Source: Candidatus Cloacimonadota bacterium (lineage in GTDB: Bacteria > Cloacimonadota > Cloacimonadia > Cloacimonadales > JAIOQZ01). From it: a stretch of DNA of 64,000 nt. Location of the stretch: contig JAIOQZ010000023.1 of the NCBI GenBank assembly GCA_021108395.1, positions 62,001 through 126,000 on the forward strand, in the 5' to 3' direction. Positions 42,590 to 50,421 of this stretch are shown here, one piece after another (position 1 is the stretch's first letter; each line of letters begins with the position of its first letter). The notes under the pieces are model-generated. The model was given only the letters and a program-made list of their open reading frames with translations, ran no database searches and was not told where the DNA came from. Made by a program: the position numbers and the translations under genes.

Positions 42590-42667
42590 TAAGTTGCAGA
42601 AAGTTTCTGTCAAATGAAATAGCGAAGTACTTTTCGACCATTTCGCCCGTTTCACCACAAACCTCTG

Positions 42668-42768
42668 ATAATATATATTATGTAAACTTTGCGCACAGAG
42701 CCTTATTCGTTTCGCCCCTGTCGGTTGCCCCTGTCCTCCCCTGCGCTTATCCACAGCCTTGTGCATAG
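42668..42768. other. AT palindrome and inverted pair of DnaA-box-like sites in a 414-bp gap
   Basis: The gap 42555-42968 holds no gene. It contains a 14-bp AT palindrome (ATAATATATATTAT, 42668-42681), a perfect DnaA-box sequence TTATCCACA (42747-42755) and, four bases later, an inverted near match TGTGCATAG (42760-42768). The AT-rich tail (42880-42920) leads to yicC. This is too few boxes to call an origin. Confidence 0.35.
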
Positions 42769-42968
42769 GGTCGGGCAGATGCAGCGGACGCAGAATCACT
42801 TCGATTTTTCGCCGATAATTCCTCACCTGACAAATCGTACCACCTTTGTCGCGTCCGCGTCCGTATGCCGGTTTTTCGCATTTTGCTACTATTAATTGAA
42901 AAAGCTTGAACAATTTTCTGTCCTCTCAATAATGGACTTCATTGATAAAATGCAAATCAGGAGAGTCC

Positions 42969-43847
42969 ATGAAATCCATGACCGGATTCGGCAAAGCTTC
43001 TTATGCTGATGACCGCTTTGAAGTTGAAATAGAGGTTAAGTCGCTCAATCATCGTTTTCTCGACATGCGCATCCTGCTCCCGCGTGAGGTACAGTCGCTG
43101 GAGCTTCCCCTGCGTGACATCGTGGGCAAATCCATCGGTCGCGGCAAGGTTGACGTGCGCGTCACCTGGCGAGACAAACGCCTGCCACAAATAGAAATAG
43201 ACGAAGACAGACTGAAAGCTGTCTGGACGATGTTCGAGCAGGCGCAACGAATCGTGGGCCAGTCACAGGAAATCTCGCTCGACCGCATCCTCGATCGTCC
43301 GGGAGTAGTGCGCGAGTACTCGCAGCAGACAGAAGACGATGAATTGCTGGCGGCCATCCGCCAACCACTCGAAGAAGCTCTGTCCCGTCACGCAGCCATG
43401 TCCCGGCGCGAAGGTGAGGCTATGCACGACTTCTTCATCACCTCACTGGCTCGCATCGACAGCGCGCTTTCCGGCATCGAAGCGGAATTCCCGGAATATC
43501 GCAACGACCTGTTCAACAAGTATAAAACGCAGGTTTCCGAAATGCTTGCTTCGTCTCTCAGCGACGAAGAACACCGCCGCCTGCTGGTTGAAATCGCCCT
43601 GTTTGTGGAAAAGAGTGACGTGAACGAGGAAATTGTTCGCTTGCACGACCATATCGCCAAGTTCCGCGACAAGATATTCGAGACAAAACGACAGGTTGGC
43701 AAAGCGCTCAATTTCATCCTACAGGAGATGCAGCGCGAGACGAACACCATCGGGGCTAAGTTCAACTCGGTCAAGGTGTTCAGCGAAGTACTGACGATGA
43801 AAGAAGAGATTGAAAAATGCCGAGAGATGGTGCAGAATGTCGAGTAG
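42969..43847 (+). CDS. YicC/YloC-family endoribonuclease
   Basis: 292 aa. The start MKSMTGFGKASY and SLNHRFLDMRILLPRE are diagnostic of the family. So are the C-terminal EIALFVEKSDVNEEIVRLHD and GKALNFILQEMQRETNTIG-K. YicC proteins are endoribonucleases that can degrade small RNAs. AGGAG precedes ATG 42969. It heads an operon that also contains RNase R, which suggests shared RNA-turnover control. Confidence 0.93.
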   Translation: MKSMTGFGKASYADDRFEVEIEVKSLNHRFLDMRILLPREVQSLELPLRDIVGKSIGRGKVDVRVTWRDKRLPQIEIDEDRLKAVWTMFEQAQRIVGQSQEISLDRILDRPGVVREYSQQTEDDELLAAIRQPLEEALSRHAAMSRREGEAMHDFFITSLARIDSALSGIEAEFPEYRNDLFNKYKTQVSEMLASSLSDEEHRRLLVEIALFVEKSDVNEEIVRLHDHIAKFRDKIFETKRQVGKALNFILQEMQRETNTIGAKFNSVKVFSEVLTMKEEIEKCREMVQNVE

Positions 43848-44295
43848 CGTCGAGAACACAGCCGACTCTCCCCTGCTGGAATGGACAAGCTGGCCGCTTG
43901 TTGACTATCCCCGCAGCAGCCTGTTTCTCACCGCGTTTCTCGTTTTCCTCGTGTGGCTGTTGTGGCAAATCGCCGTCGTTGACTGGCAGATGCCCCTGTT
44001 CTATGTACTGGGCATTGTTTTTGTGTCGGGCAGCCTGATAACCTGGTTCATTCCCACCCGCTATCGACTGTGGCCAGACCGTGTTGAAGCGATTTATCTT
44101 TCGATTCGTATGAAGCGTCAGTGGAGCGACTTTCGCTGCCATTACACTGACAAAAAAGGGGTTATGTTGAGCACATTTGCTCATCAATCGCGCCTTGACC
44201 GCTTCCGTGGCCTCTCGCTGCGTTTCAGCAGGAACCGCGAAGAAAAGGAACAGCTTATGGCTATTCTCGTAGAAAAACTTGGAGACAGCGTATAA
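43837..44295 (+). CDS. Two-helix membrane protein with PH-like domain
   Basis: 152 aa. Two adjacent membrane helices (SLFLTAFLVFLVWLLWQIAV and FYVLGIVFVSGSLITWFI). A soluble C-terminal domain (YRLWPDRVEAIYLSIRMKRQ, then RGLSLRFSRNREEKEQLMAIL) resembles the bacterial PH-like domains of YdbT/DUF304 proteins. The start ATG overlaps the end of yicC by 11 bases and its stop overlaps the next ATG. Role unknown. Confidence 0.75.
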   Translation: MSSSVENTADSPLLEWTSWPLVDYPRSSLFLTAFLVFLVWLLWQIAVVDWQMPLFYVLGIVFVSGSLITWFIPTRYRLWPDRVEAIYLSIRMKRQWSDFRCHYTDKKGVMLSTFAHQSRLDRFRGLSLRFSRNREEKEQLMAILVEKLGDSV

Positions 44296-45380
44296 TGAAA
44301 GTGGCGAACGTATCCGAATGCGAAATGGAGTTGCTGGCGGCAATGCCGGTGGCCACGCTGCTTTGGGACAACGACAACAACCTGTTTTATGCCAGTCCTC
44401 AAACGGTCAGCCTGCTGGGTTACAGCGACGACGCCCTTATCGGCGCCTCGTTATCAAAGCTCGTTACCGAGCCTGGCCTCAGCTTGATGCTTGACCAGAT
44501 CGACATGCTGGCCGGCGATGATCCGCCAATCTGCGAACGCATACTGATGCAGCGTCATTCCGGCCGTACGTTCATGGGCGAGCTACAGGTATCTCGCCTG
44601 CCCCACAATCGTGGCTGCCTGGCCATTCTCTCGGATATTGGCGAGCAACATCAGAAATATGCGCTCCTCCAGGACCGCTTCGCCTTCCTGCAAGCCATCA
44701 TAGACGCTGTGCCGCTGCCGGTGTTCTACCGCGATTCGACTGGCTATACAACCGGTTGCAACGCAGCCTTTGAAGACCTGATGCAATTGCAAAGGGAAGA
44801 TATGAGTTTCATGACTCTTGCCGACCTCTTCCCCACCGACCTCGCAACGGAACTGAGCGAGCTCGACATCCGCGCCAGGCAAGAACCGCAAACCATCACC
44901 GCCGAGATCAGACTGCCCCTCGCAAACGGTGAAGAAGGAGAATTCATTTATTATCTCAGCGTTTTTCTCACCGATGACGGCAGGATTGAAAGCCTGTTGA
45001 GCGTTCTGGTTGACATCACCGAACGTCACAACGCCGAGCGAGCGCTGCTCAAGAGTTATCACGAACTACAGGAAACTCGCGACGAAGTGGTGCGACTCGA
45101 ACGCCGCAGTAGCGCACTTGCCGTCGCGGTGGCCGCCAACCATGAAATCAACCAGCCTCTGATGATTGCCAAGGGCAACCTGGAGATGCTGCTGATGCGC
45201 CTGGACGACCTGCCCGAGAAACCGCGAAAGAACGCCGACCGCCTGATGGAGTCCATTACACGCATCGGAACGATTCTGCAACGGTTCAGATCGAGCAATG
45301 ACGTACAATTCACCGACTACGCCGACAACACGGAAATGGCAATTCTGGTAGAAGAGGTAGAAGAAAAGGACAATGAATAA
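44295..45380 (+). CDS. PAS-PAS-HisKA protein lacking a kinase ATPase domain
   Basis: 361 aa. Two PAS sensor domains (residues about 10-118 and 130-245, the second ending SVLVDITERHNAERAL). A helical linker and a histidine-kinase dimerisation domain follow, with an H-box-like AVAANHEINQPLMIAKGN (His283). The protein then stops; there is no HATPase_c domain with N, G1 or G2 boxes. Overlaps at both ends (with the PH-like gene and rnr) show it is complete. It may act as a phosphotransfer, phosphatase or dimerisation partner. Cytoplasmic. Confidence 0.85.
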   Translation: MKVANVSECEMELLAAMPVATLLWDNDNNLFYASPQTVSLLGYSDDALIGASLSKLVTEPGLSLMLDQIDMLAGDDPPICERILMQRHSGRTFMGELQVSRLPHNRGCLAILSDIGEQHQKYALLQDRFAFLQAIIDAVPLPVFYRDSTGYTTGCNAAFEDLMQLQREDMSFMTLADLFPTDLATELSELDIRARQEPQTITAEIRLPLANGEEGEFIYYLSVFLTDDGRIESLLSVLVDITERHNAERALLKSYHELQETRDEVVRLERRSSALAVAVAANHEINQPLMIAKGNLEMLLMRLDDLPEKPRKNADRLMESITRIGTILQRFRSSNDVQFTDYADNTEMAILVEEVEEKDNE

Positions 45381-47616
45381 ATCTATTGCACAGAAAGTGC
45401 TTCAAGCCCTCGAAAAGCAGCCGCATCAATCGTTTCGCATCAAAGAACTCGCTGCCCTTGCGCGGGTGAAAAAGCACAATTACCGCGAGCTGAAAGACAC
45501 TCTGATCGAGCTGGTCAAGCAGGAACGCATCCAGCGTCATAACAAGACCTATCGCCACAAGCGAAACGCAGCGAAGGCACAGTCCGCGAAAAAATCCGCC
45601 GACTCCACCCCACAGAGCAAAGCCGACAGCAAACCGCGAAACACGCTGATGGTCGAGGGCAGACTGGACGCCACACCGCTGGCGCGCAATCACGCCTTCG
45701 CCTTCGTTATCTGCGAGGGCGACGAGGACGATGTTTTCGTCAGCGAGGAAGACCTGGGCGATGCCCTGCACAACGATCGCGTTCTGGTTGAACTGGCCTA
45801 CCGTCGCGGCAAACGACGGCACGGCATCATCCGCGAGGTGGTTAAGCGCGCTCGGTCGCGCTTTGTGGGCAACCTCGAAAAGCACCGCCAGGATGTCTAT
45901 TTCGTCGCCGATGACCCCAGGGTTCACCGCACTTTCCTCGTCCGCGACCTTCTGGGCGCTCGAACTGGCCAGAAGGTGATGCTGAATGTGGTCAATTGGG
46001 GCCTTCAGGCGCAACACGCCAGGCCTGCGGGCGATGTTGTGGAAATCCTTGGCGAAGCCGGCGATCCGCAGGTGGAGGTGCTGGGCGTCATTCGCCAGTA
46101 CGACCTGCCGCTCGAGTTCCCCAGAAAGGTGCTCGCCGAAGCGGACGCCCTGCCCGACAGCCCTCCGGCAAAGTCCATAAAGGGTCGGCTCGACCTGCGC
46201 CAGACCACCAGCTTCACCATCGATCCTGTCTCGGCCAAGGACTTCGACGACGCGCTCTGCCTCGAAAAGACGGCGGACGGCTGGCGGCTGTATGTGCACA
46301 TCGCCGATGTGGCGCACTGGGTTCGTCCCGGCTCGCTGCTGTTTCGGGAGGCCGAGAATCGCGGCAACAGCTTCTATTTTCCCAAAACTGTTATCCCCAT
46401 GCTGCCACAGAAGATATCCAACAAGCTGTGCAGCCTGCGTCCGCACGAAGACAAGCTCTGCCTCACTGTCATAAGCGAGATGGACAGCAGGTTCAACATC
46501 CGCAAGCAGAACGTCCACGAGACAGTCATCCGCAGCTCTGCGCGCCTTACCTACGAAGAGGTTGACGACCTGTTCGCCGAACGCGAGCACGAGATACCGG
46601 ACGACGTGGTGAGCATGCTTCGTGGACTGCGCAAGCTTTCGGACACCCTGAACAAACGCCGTCGCGCCCGCGGCTGCCTCTGGTTCGATATGCCCGACAC
46701 CGAGTACCAGTTCGACGACAAAGGATACCTCACCGCGCTGGGGCGCAGCATGGAGACCGAGTCGCACAAGCTGGTCGAGAACTGCATGCTCATCGCCAAC
46801 GAATACACGGCCACCATCCTCACCAAAAAAGCGCCGGCAACCCTCTATCGCATCCATGAAGACCCGGTCGTAGAGAAGGTAAGAAAAGCTGTGGACACCA
46901 TTCAGTGCAATGGATTTAAGGTTGAATGGCATGATGATGTTAGTAAGACTCTGCAATCCATACTGATGGGTGGACAAGGCCGTGACTTTCACCGCGTATT
47001 CGACCCGCTGCTGCTGCGCACTATGATGAAAGCGCGGTACAGCACAGACCACATCGGTCACTTCGGGCTGGCAATGGACACCTACACCCATTTCACTTCG
47101 CCCATACGCCGACTGTGCGACCTCATCGTGCACCTACAGATTAAGCAGCATGTGCTGGGTGGCCGGGGGGCATCGTTCTCAACGGCGCGGTTGCGTGAAC
47201 TGGCCGAGCGCAACTCCGGCCAGGAACTGCTGGCGCAGGAAAGCGAGCGCGAGGTGAACCGCGTCAACGAACGGCAGTTCATCCGGCGGCACATCGGCGA
47301 CGAGTTCGAGGCGCTCATCGTGCATATCACACGCGCCACCATCATCTTCGATCTCGACGAGTACCCCGTGCGCGGCGTCATTCGCACCGCCGACCTCGAA
47401 GGCGACCACTACCGCTTTCTGCCCGACCATGTGCGCCTGGTGGGACGTCGCACCGGCAGCGTCTTCAAGCTGATGGATCGTGCCCGCGTCCGCATCGAGC
47501 GGGTGGATGACGAAGTGTTCCTCTCGCTGGTCGAACCACCTAAAGAGAAGCCGGAAATCCGCAGCAAAAAACGAGGGCGCAAGCGGAAAAAGAAACAACA
47601 ACAGGAGAAGAAATGA
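45373..47616 (+). CDS. rnr: Ribonuclease R
   Basis: A processive 3'-5' exoribonuclease that digests structured RNA. 747 aa: an N-terminal winged-helix region (RIKELAALARVKKHNYRELK), cold-shock domains, the RNB catalytic domain (TIDPVSAKDFDDALCLEKT with the metal-binding aspartates; YTHFTSPIRRLCDLIVHLQI), an S1 domain (FEALIVHITRATIIFDL) and a lysine-rich tail. Its start overlaps the HisKA-like gene by 8 bases and its stop overlaps the following lipoprotein ATG. Confidence 0.96.
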   Translation: MNKSIAQKVLQALEKQPHQSFRIKELAALARVKKHNYRELKDTLIELVKQERIQRHNKTYRHKRNAAKAQSAKKSADSTPQSKADSKPRNTLMVEGRLDATPLARNHAFAFVICEGDEDDVFVSEEDLGDALHNDRVLVELAYRRGKRRHGIIREVVKRARSRFVGNLEKHRQDVYFVADDPRVHRTFLVRDLLGARTGQKVMLNVVNWGLQAQHARPAGDVVEILGEAGDPQVEVLGVIRQYDLPLEFPRKVLAEADALPDSPPAKSIKGRLDLRQTTSFTIDPVSAKDFDDALCLEKTADGWRLYVHIADVAHWVRPGSLLFREAENRGNSFYFPKTVIPMLPQKISNKLCSLRPHEDKLCLTVISEMDSRFNIRKQNVHETVIRSSARLTYEEVDDLFAEREHEIPDDVVSMLRGLRKLSDTLNKRRRARGCLWFDMPDTEYQFDDKGYLTALGRSMETESHKLVENCMLIANEYTATILTKKAPATLYRIHEDPVVEKVRKAVDTIQCNGFKVEWHDDVSKTLQSILMGGQGRDFHRVFDPLLLRTMMKARYSTDHIGHFGLAMDTYTHFTSPIRRLCDLIVHLQIKQHVLGGRGASFSTARLRELAERNSGQELLAQESEREVNRVNERQFIRRHIGDEFEALIVHITRATIIFDLDEYPVRGVIRTADLEGDHYRFLPDHVRLVGRRTGSVFKLMDRARVRIERVDDEVFLSLVEPPKEKPEIRSKKRGRKRKKKQQQEKK

Positions 47617-48158
47617 AACACGCTATCTGGATTATTCTCGTTGCCATGATGCTGATACTGGGCTGTCAGGCTCAGAAAGAAAATACCGACGAAGCAGAAA
47701 CTCAGGAACCCGCCGTCGAGCAGCCCGAAGTCGCCCCAGGATTTGACGATAACCCGCACAAAGATGAAGTCGTCGCCTTTGTTGCCGAGGCTGTCGTGGC
47801 CATCGAAACCGACGGCACGGCCGCATTCGACGAATTCCGCAAGCATGACAGCGCCTGGTTCGAGGGCGACCGCTATGTATTCGTGTGGGGACTGGACGGC
47901 ATGCGCTACTGCTATCCGCCTGACCCTGCCGGCGAGGGCAAGAACATGACCAGCCTCGTCGATCCGGCTGGACGACCCATCGGCCAGATGATCATCGACG
48001 CCGCAAACAGCGAAGCCGGGCACGGCTGGGTGCATTATCAGTGGCCCAGGCCCGACGGCGGCGAACCCGTATGGAAAAGCACGTTCGTCCAGCGCGTCAC
48101 CGGCCCCGACGGGCAGAACTACATCGTCGGCAGCGGACTCTACAAAGGCACGGAGTAA
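47613..48158 (+). CDS. Lipoprotein with a single-Cache-type sensor domain
   Basis: 181 aa with lipobox ILGC. After an acidic linker (about 22-45) comes an sCache_2-like domain (WFEGDRYVFVWGLDGMRYCY, MTSLVDPAGRPIGQMIIDAA, GWVHYQWPRPDG and NYIVGSGLYKGTE). Such domains bind small ligands in chemoreceptors and kinases; here it stands alone as a periplasmic or surface lipoprotein. The ATG overlaps the rnr stop (ATGA). Confidence 0.82.
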   Translation: MKHAIWIILVAMMLILGCQAQKENTDEAETQEPAVEQPEVAPGFDDNPHKDEVVAFVAEAVVAIETDGTAAFDEFRKHDSAWFEGDRYVFVWGLDGMRYCYPPDPAGEGKNMTSLVDPAGRPIGQMIIDAANSEAGHGWVHYQWPRPDGGEPVWKSTFVQRVTGPDGQNYIVGSGLYKGTE

Positions 48159-48187
48159 CGCCCACAGGGCGTTATCATCGAACGAGA

Positions 48188-48244
48188 GCTTTGCAGCGCT
48201 AACTTTTTATGTAAAAGTTAGCGCTGCATGACGAAAGTGGAGTA
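48188..48244 (+). repeat. Family II variable-hairpin repeat, copy 2
   Basis: GAGCTTT, then a perfect 15-bp stem GCAGCGCTAACTTTT-TATGT-AAAAGTTAGCGCTGC (48193-48227), then ATGACGAAAGTGGAGTA. The flanks match 27267 and the inverse of 49159. The long stem may also terminate the sCache lipoprotein transcript and the facing LamG transcript. Confidence 0.75.
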
Positions 48245-48269
48245 AGAAGCGGCAGTGCAGGGTCTCGCC

Positions 48270-48986
48270 TCAGGGCGCGGTGTACATCTCCTGAAGCTCG
48301 CTTTCGCTCTTGGCGCTGCGCCACAGGCGGATGTCGTCCAGCCTGCCGGTGAACGAAGAAGGCTGCAAGCGCCCCGGCATATCGCCGCGACCCAGCGTTG
48401 CCTCTCCCCTACCACCTTCGAGACGCAGTGGCGTATAGCGCTCGGCCTCCAACATCCCATTGATGAACAACCGCATACTGCCGGTGTCGGCGTCATATAC
48501 CCCCGCGACGAAGCGCCACTCGCCTGGTAGCAGCGGAGAACGCGCCTGCACACGCTCATCTTCGGAGCCAGGCACGCCCCAGGCCAGTCGACGGTGAACG
48601 CAGTAGAGGCTGTAGTCCTCGGTGGCGAGGATAACGCCGTCGGAGCCGTCCACCCAGGCGGTGAGCGTGAAGCTGGCGAGGCTGTCGGGACGGGGGAAGC
48701 TGTCGAGCACGGCCCAGCCGCCACGCAGGCGCAGGGCGCATCCGGCACTGTCCCGGCGGTCGGCGGTCCAGCCGAGGCTGCCGTAAGCGCGGGCGACGAT
48801 GCTGTCGCCGTGCGCCTCGAACGAGCCATCGAGCGACAGCCAGGCGGCTAAGTCAGGAGCCTGCTGTGTAGGGGCTGCGAGGCTGTCGGCGGGCGTTGGG
48901 GGTTCCTCTGCCTGCCGGGAGCAGGAGAGGATAATTGAGAAAATGAAAACAACTGTAATTAGTCGAGTTATAGAAAACTTTCTCAT
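48270..48986 (-). CDS. LamG-domain lipoprotein
   Basis: 238 aa with lipobox ILSC, a short Pro/Thr linker and a concanavalin-A-like domain (GCALRLRGGWAVLDSF, SFTLTAWVDGSDGVILATED, WRFVAGVYDADTGSMRLFIN, FTGRLDDIRLWRSAKSESEL). It resembles the LamG protein at 18826-19548 in layout. AAGGAAAA lies before the second of two overlapping ATGs, which is in the signal-peptide frame. A surface-anchored binding module is likely. Confidence 0.8.
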   Translation of the reverse strand: MRKFSITRLITVVFIFSIILSCSRQAEEPPTPADSLAAPTQQAPDLAAWLSLDGSFEAHGDSIVARAYGSLGWTADRRDSAGCALRLRGGWAVLDSFPRPDSLASFTLTAWVDGSDGVILATEDYSLYCVHRRLAWGVPGSEDERVQARSPLLPGEWRFVAGVYDADTGSMRLFINGMLEAERYTPLRLEGGRGEATLGRGDMPGRLQPSSFTGRLDDIRLWRSAKSESELQEMYTAP

Positions 48987-49014
48987 TCATTTTTCCTTTT
49001 CGCTACATGACAAG

Positions 49015-49067
49015 CTCGCCTTTTGTAAAAGGCGAGACCGAAAACTTTTAACGGATACTGCGTATCC
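49015..49067 (+). repeat. Family I structured repeat, copy D
   Basis: CTCGCCTTTT-GT-AAAAGGCGAG (49015-49036), the linker ACCGAAAACTTTTAAC and GGATAC-TGC-GTATCC (49053-49067). It faces copy E across 30 bases. Confidence 0.8.
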
Positions 49068-49097
49068 TATTACACAATAGTTATTCTTATGACACAA

Positions 49098-49150
49098 GGA
49101 TGCGTAGCATCCACCAAAAGTTTTTGATTCCACTTTTTACAAAAAGTGGA
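49098..49150 (-). repeat. Family I structured repeat, copy E (inverted)
   Basis: On the minus strand TCCACTTTTT-GT-AAAAAGTGGA (49150-49129), the linker ATCAAAAACTTTTGGT and GGATGC-TAC-GCATCC (49112-49098). It is closer to copy C than to its neighbour D, so D and E were not made by simple local inversion. Confidence 0.8.
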
Positions 49151-49158
49151 CGGGATTG

Positions 49159-49200
49159 TGTTCCACTTTCGCCATACCGCTTCGCGGTAAAGCTTTCGTT
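49159..49200 (-). repeat. Family II variable-hairpin repeat, copy 3 (inverted)
   Basis: On the minus strand AACGAAAGCTTT, the hairpin ACCGC-GAA-GCGGT (49188-49176) and ATGGCGAAAGTGGAACA. Flanks are conserved with copies 1 and 2 but the arms are new. Sequence to 49260 (GGCGTTATC-like, CAGGGG/CCCC) matches the region before copy 2. Confidence 0.65.
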
Positions 49201-49260
49201 CCAGGATAACGCCTCCTGTGCGTTGTCCTCTTCAGGGTAACGCCAGGGGCGTTACAGCCC

Positions 49261-49461
49261 CTATCTCTTACACAGCACCATGAGCGGCCTGGCGAGTACC
49301 GGCAGTGCCTTCAGCCAGCGGCCGTAGCCGACGTTGCGCAGCGCGGGGACGGCCCTGGCCAGCATCATGGCGAGGCAGAACGTGCCCACTTGCAGCAGCG
49401 CGAGGTCGATAATGGTGAGCCGCCGCACCCGTTTGTTCAACTCGAAGATATTGAGATTCAT
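49261..49461 (-). CDS. Small membrane protein of unknown function
   Basis: 66 aa with a hydrophobic segment (LTIIDLALLQVGTFCLAMML) and a basic C-terminal half (GYGRWLKALPVLARPLMVLC). GGGGG lies before the ATG. It stands alone on the minus strand and is divergent from the next gene. Probably a real small gene; function unknown. Confidence 0.55.
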   Translation of the reverse strand: MNLNIFELNKRVRRLTIIDLALLQVGTFCLAMMLARAVPALRNVGYGRWLKALPVLARPLMVLCKR

Positions 49462-49589
49462 TTGTGCCCCCTGTTATCCGTCACGAAGTTAAGCAGAGTT
49501 CGCGGTTTGTCAACGGGTTTTGTCGGGTTTCGGTTGACAACTGGGGAAAGCCGGTGCAACCTGACACTAACAAGTTCATGGAGGGCATG

Positions 49590-50411
49590 ATGAAGCGTTG
49601 CCTCTTGTTTGTTGTGTTGCTGTGCGTCGTTGTTGCGCTATCGGCTGTGCGCACCAAGGTCATCGACGAGGAAAACGAATTTGGCGGCCAGACCATCAAG
49701 ACCACCTATTCGACCGGAATGCGCTATCACACCGAAGAGAACGTGCGTACGACCATAGAGTACCATGACACTTCCGACCAGATTGTGAAGGTGCAGAAGT
49801 ACCTGATCAACGGCATGGTGGGCTATGAATACTATGAGCGCGGTTCCCTGCGGCGAATCGAGTGGGAGCGGCCCGACCTGACGTTCGAGTCGATTGAATA
49901 CTTTGCGCCCGATGGCGCTATCGAGCGCATCGAATGGTTTTGCAAAGGTGAAGAGCGCATCATCGACCATGTCATCTTTTACGAGGCCGACCTCATCAGC
50001 CGCATCGAGCGCACTCCGCCAGATGAGCCCAGGGTCATCGAGCATTACGACGCCGGTGTCCTCGCCCGCATCGATCTTCATCGCGCTGACGGCACTCTTG
50101 AATACACTCAGCATTACGACGAACGCAAGAAGCTGCGACAGCGTGATATGTTCAAACCAGACGGTAAACTGGAGAAGGAATTCTTCTTCGACGAGAAGGA
50201 AAACCTGATACGCGAGGTGTGGTATCAGCGCACCGGCAAGAAAACCGTGAGCCACTTCGAGAAGCGTCGCAAGGTGAAAACCGAGTTCTTCGATCGCTAT
50301 GACCGTCTCGAAAAAATATGCTACTACAACAAAGACGGTGCGATGACCCACTACGAGAAATACGACGCGACAGGCGCTATCATCGAAACCAGACGCTTCG
50401 AGCTTGACTGA
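49590..50411 (+). CDS. Secreted YwqK/MORN-like repeat protein
   Basis: 273 aa with a signal peptide (KRCLLFVVLLCVVVALSAV) and about ten short beta repeats of the form xxYDxxGxxxRIExxxxDG (IEYFAPDGAIERIEWF, KICYYNKDGAMTHYEKYDAT). The layout is that of YwqK-like 'antitoxin component' or MORN-type repeats; secretion and the lack of a toxin neighbour argue against an antitoxin role. GGAGGG at 49580-49585 overlaps an upstream ATG, so the start is taken at 49590. TTGACA lies at 49534-49539 with a weak -10. Confidence 0.75.
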   Translation: MKRCLLFVVLLCVVVALSAVRTKVIDEENEFGGQTIKTTYSTGMRYHTEENVRTTIEYHDTSDQIVKVQKYLINGMVGYEYYERGSLRRIEWERPDLTFESIEYFAPDGAIERIEWFCKGEERIIDHVIFYEADLISRIERTPPDEPRVIEHYDAGVLARIDLHRADGTLEYTQHYDERKKLRQRDMFKPDGKLEKEFFFDEKENLIREVWYQRTGKKTVSHFEKRRKVKTEFFDRYDRLEKICYYNKDGAMTHYEKYDATGAIIETRRFELD

Positions 50412-50421
50412 CCCAAACCCC

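Noticed and set aside
42555-42968. Replication origin
   Set aside because: Only one perfect DnaA box and one near match, no dnaA, dnaN, gyrB or rpmH nearby, and no visible clustered 9-mers.
45310-47133. 607-codon minus-strand frame opposite rnr
   Set aside because: Antisense to RNase R; no ribosome binding site or known motif.
49578-49589. Earlier ATG starts of the YwqK-like gene
   Set aside because: The first ATG overlaps its own GGAGGG site; the site is correctly spaced only for the ATG at 49590.
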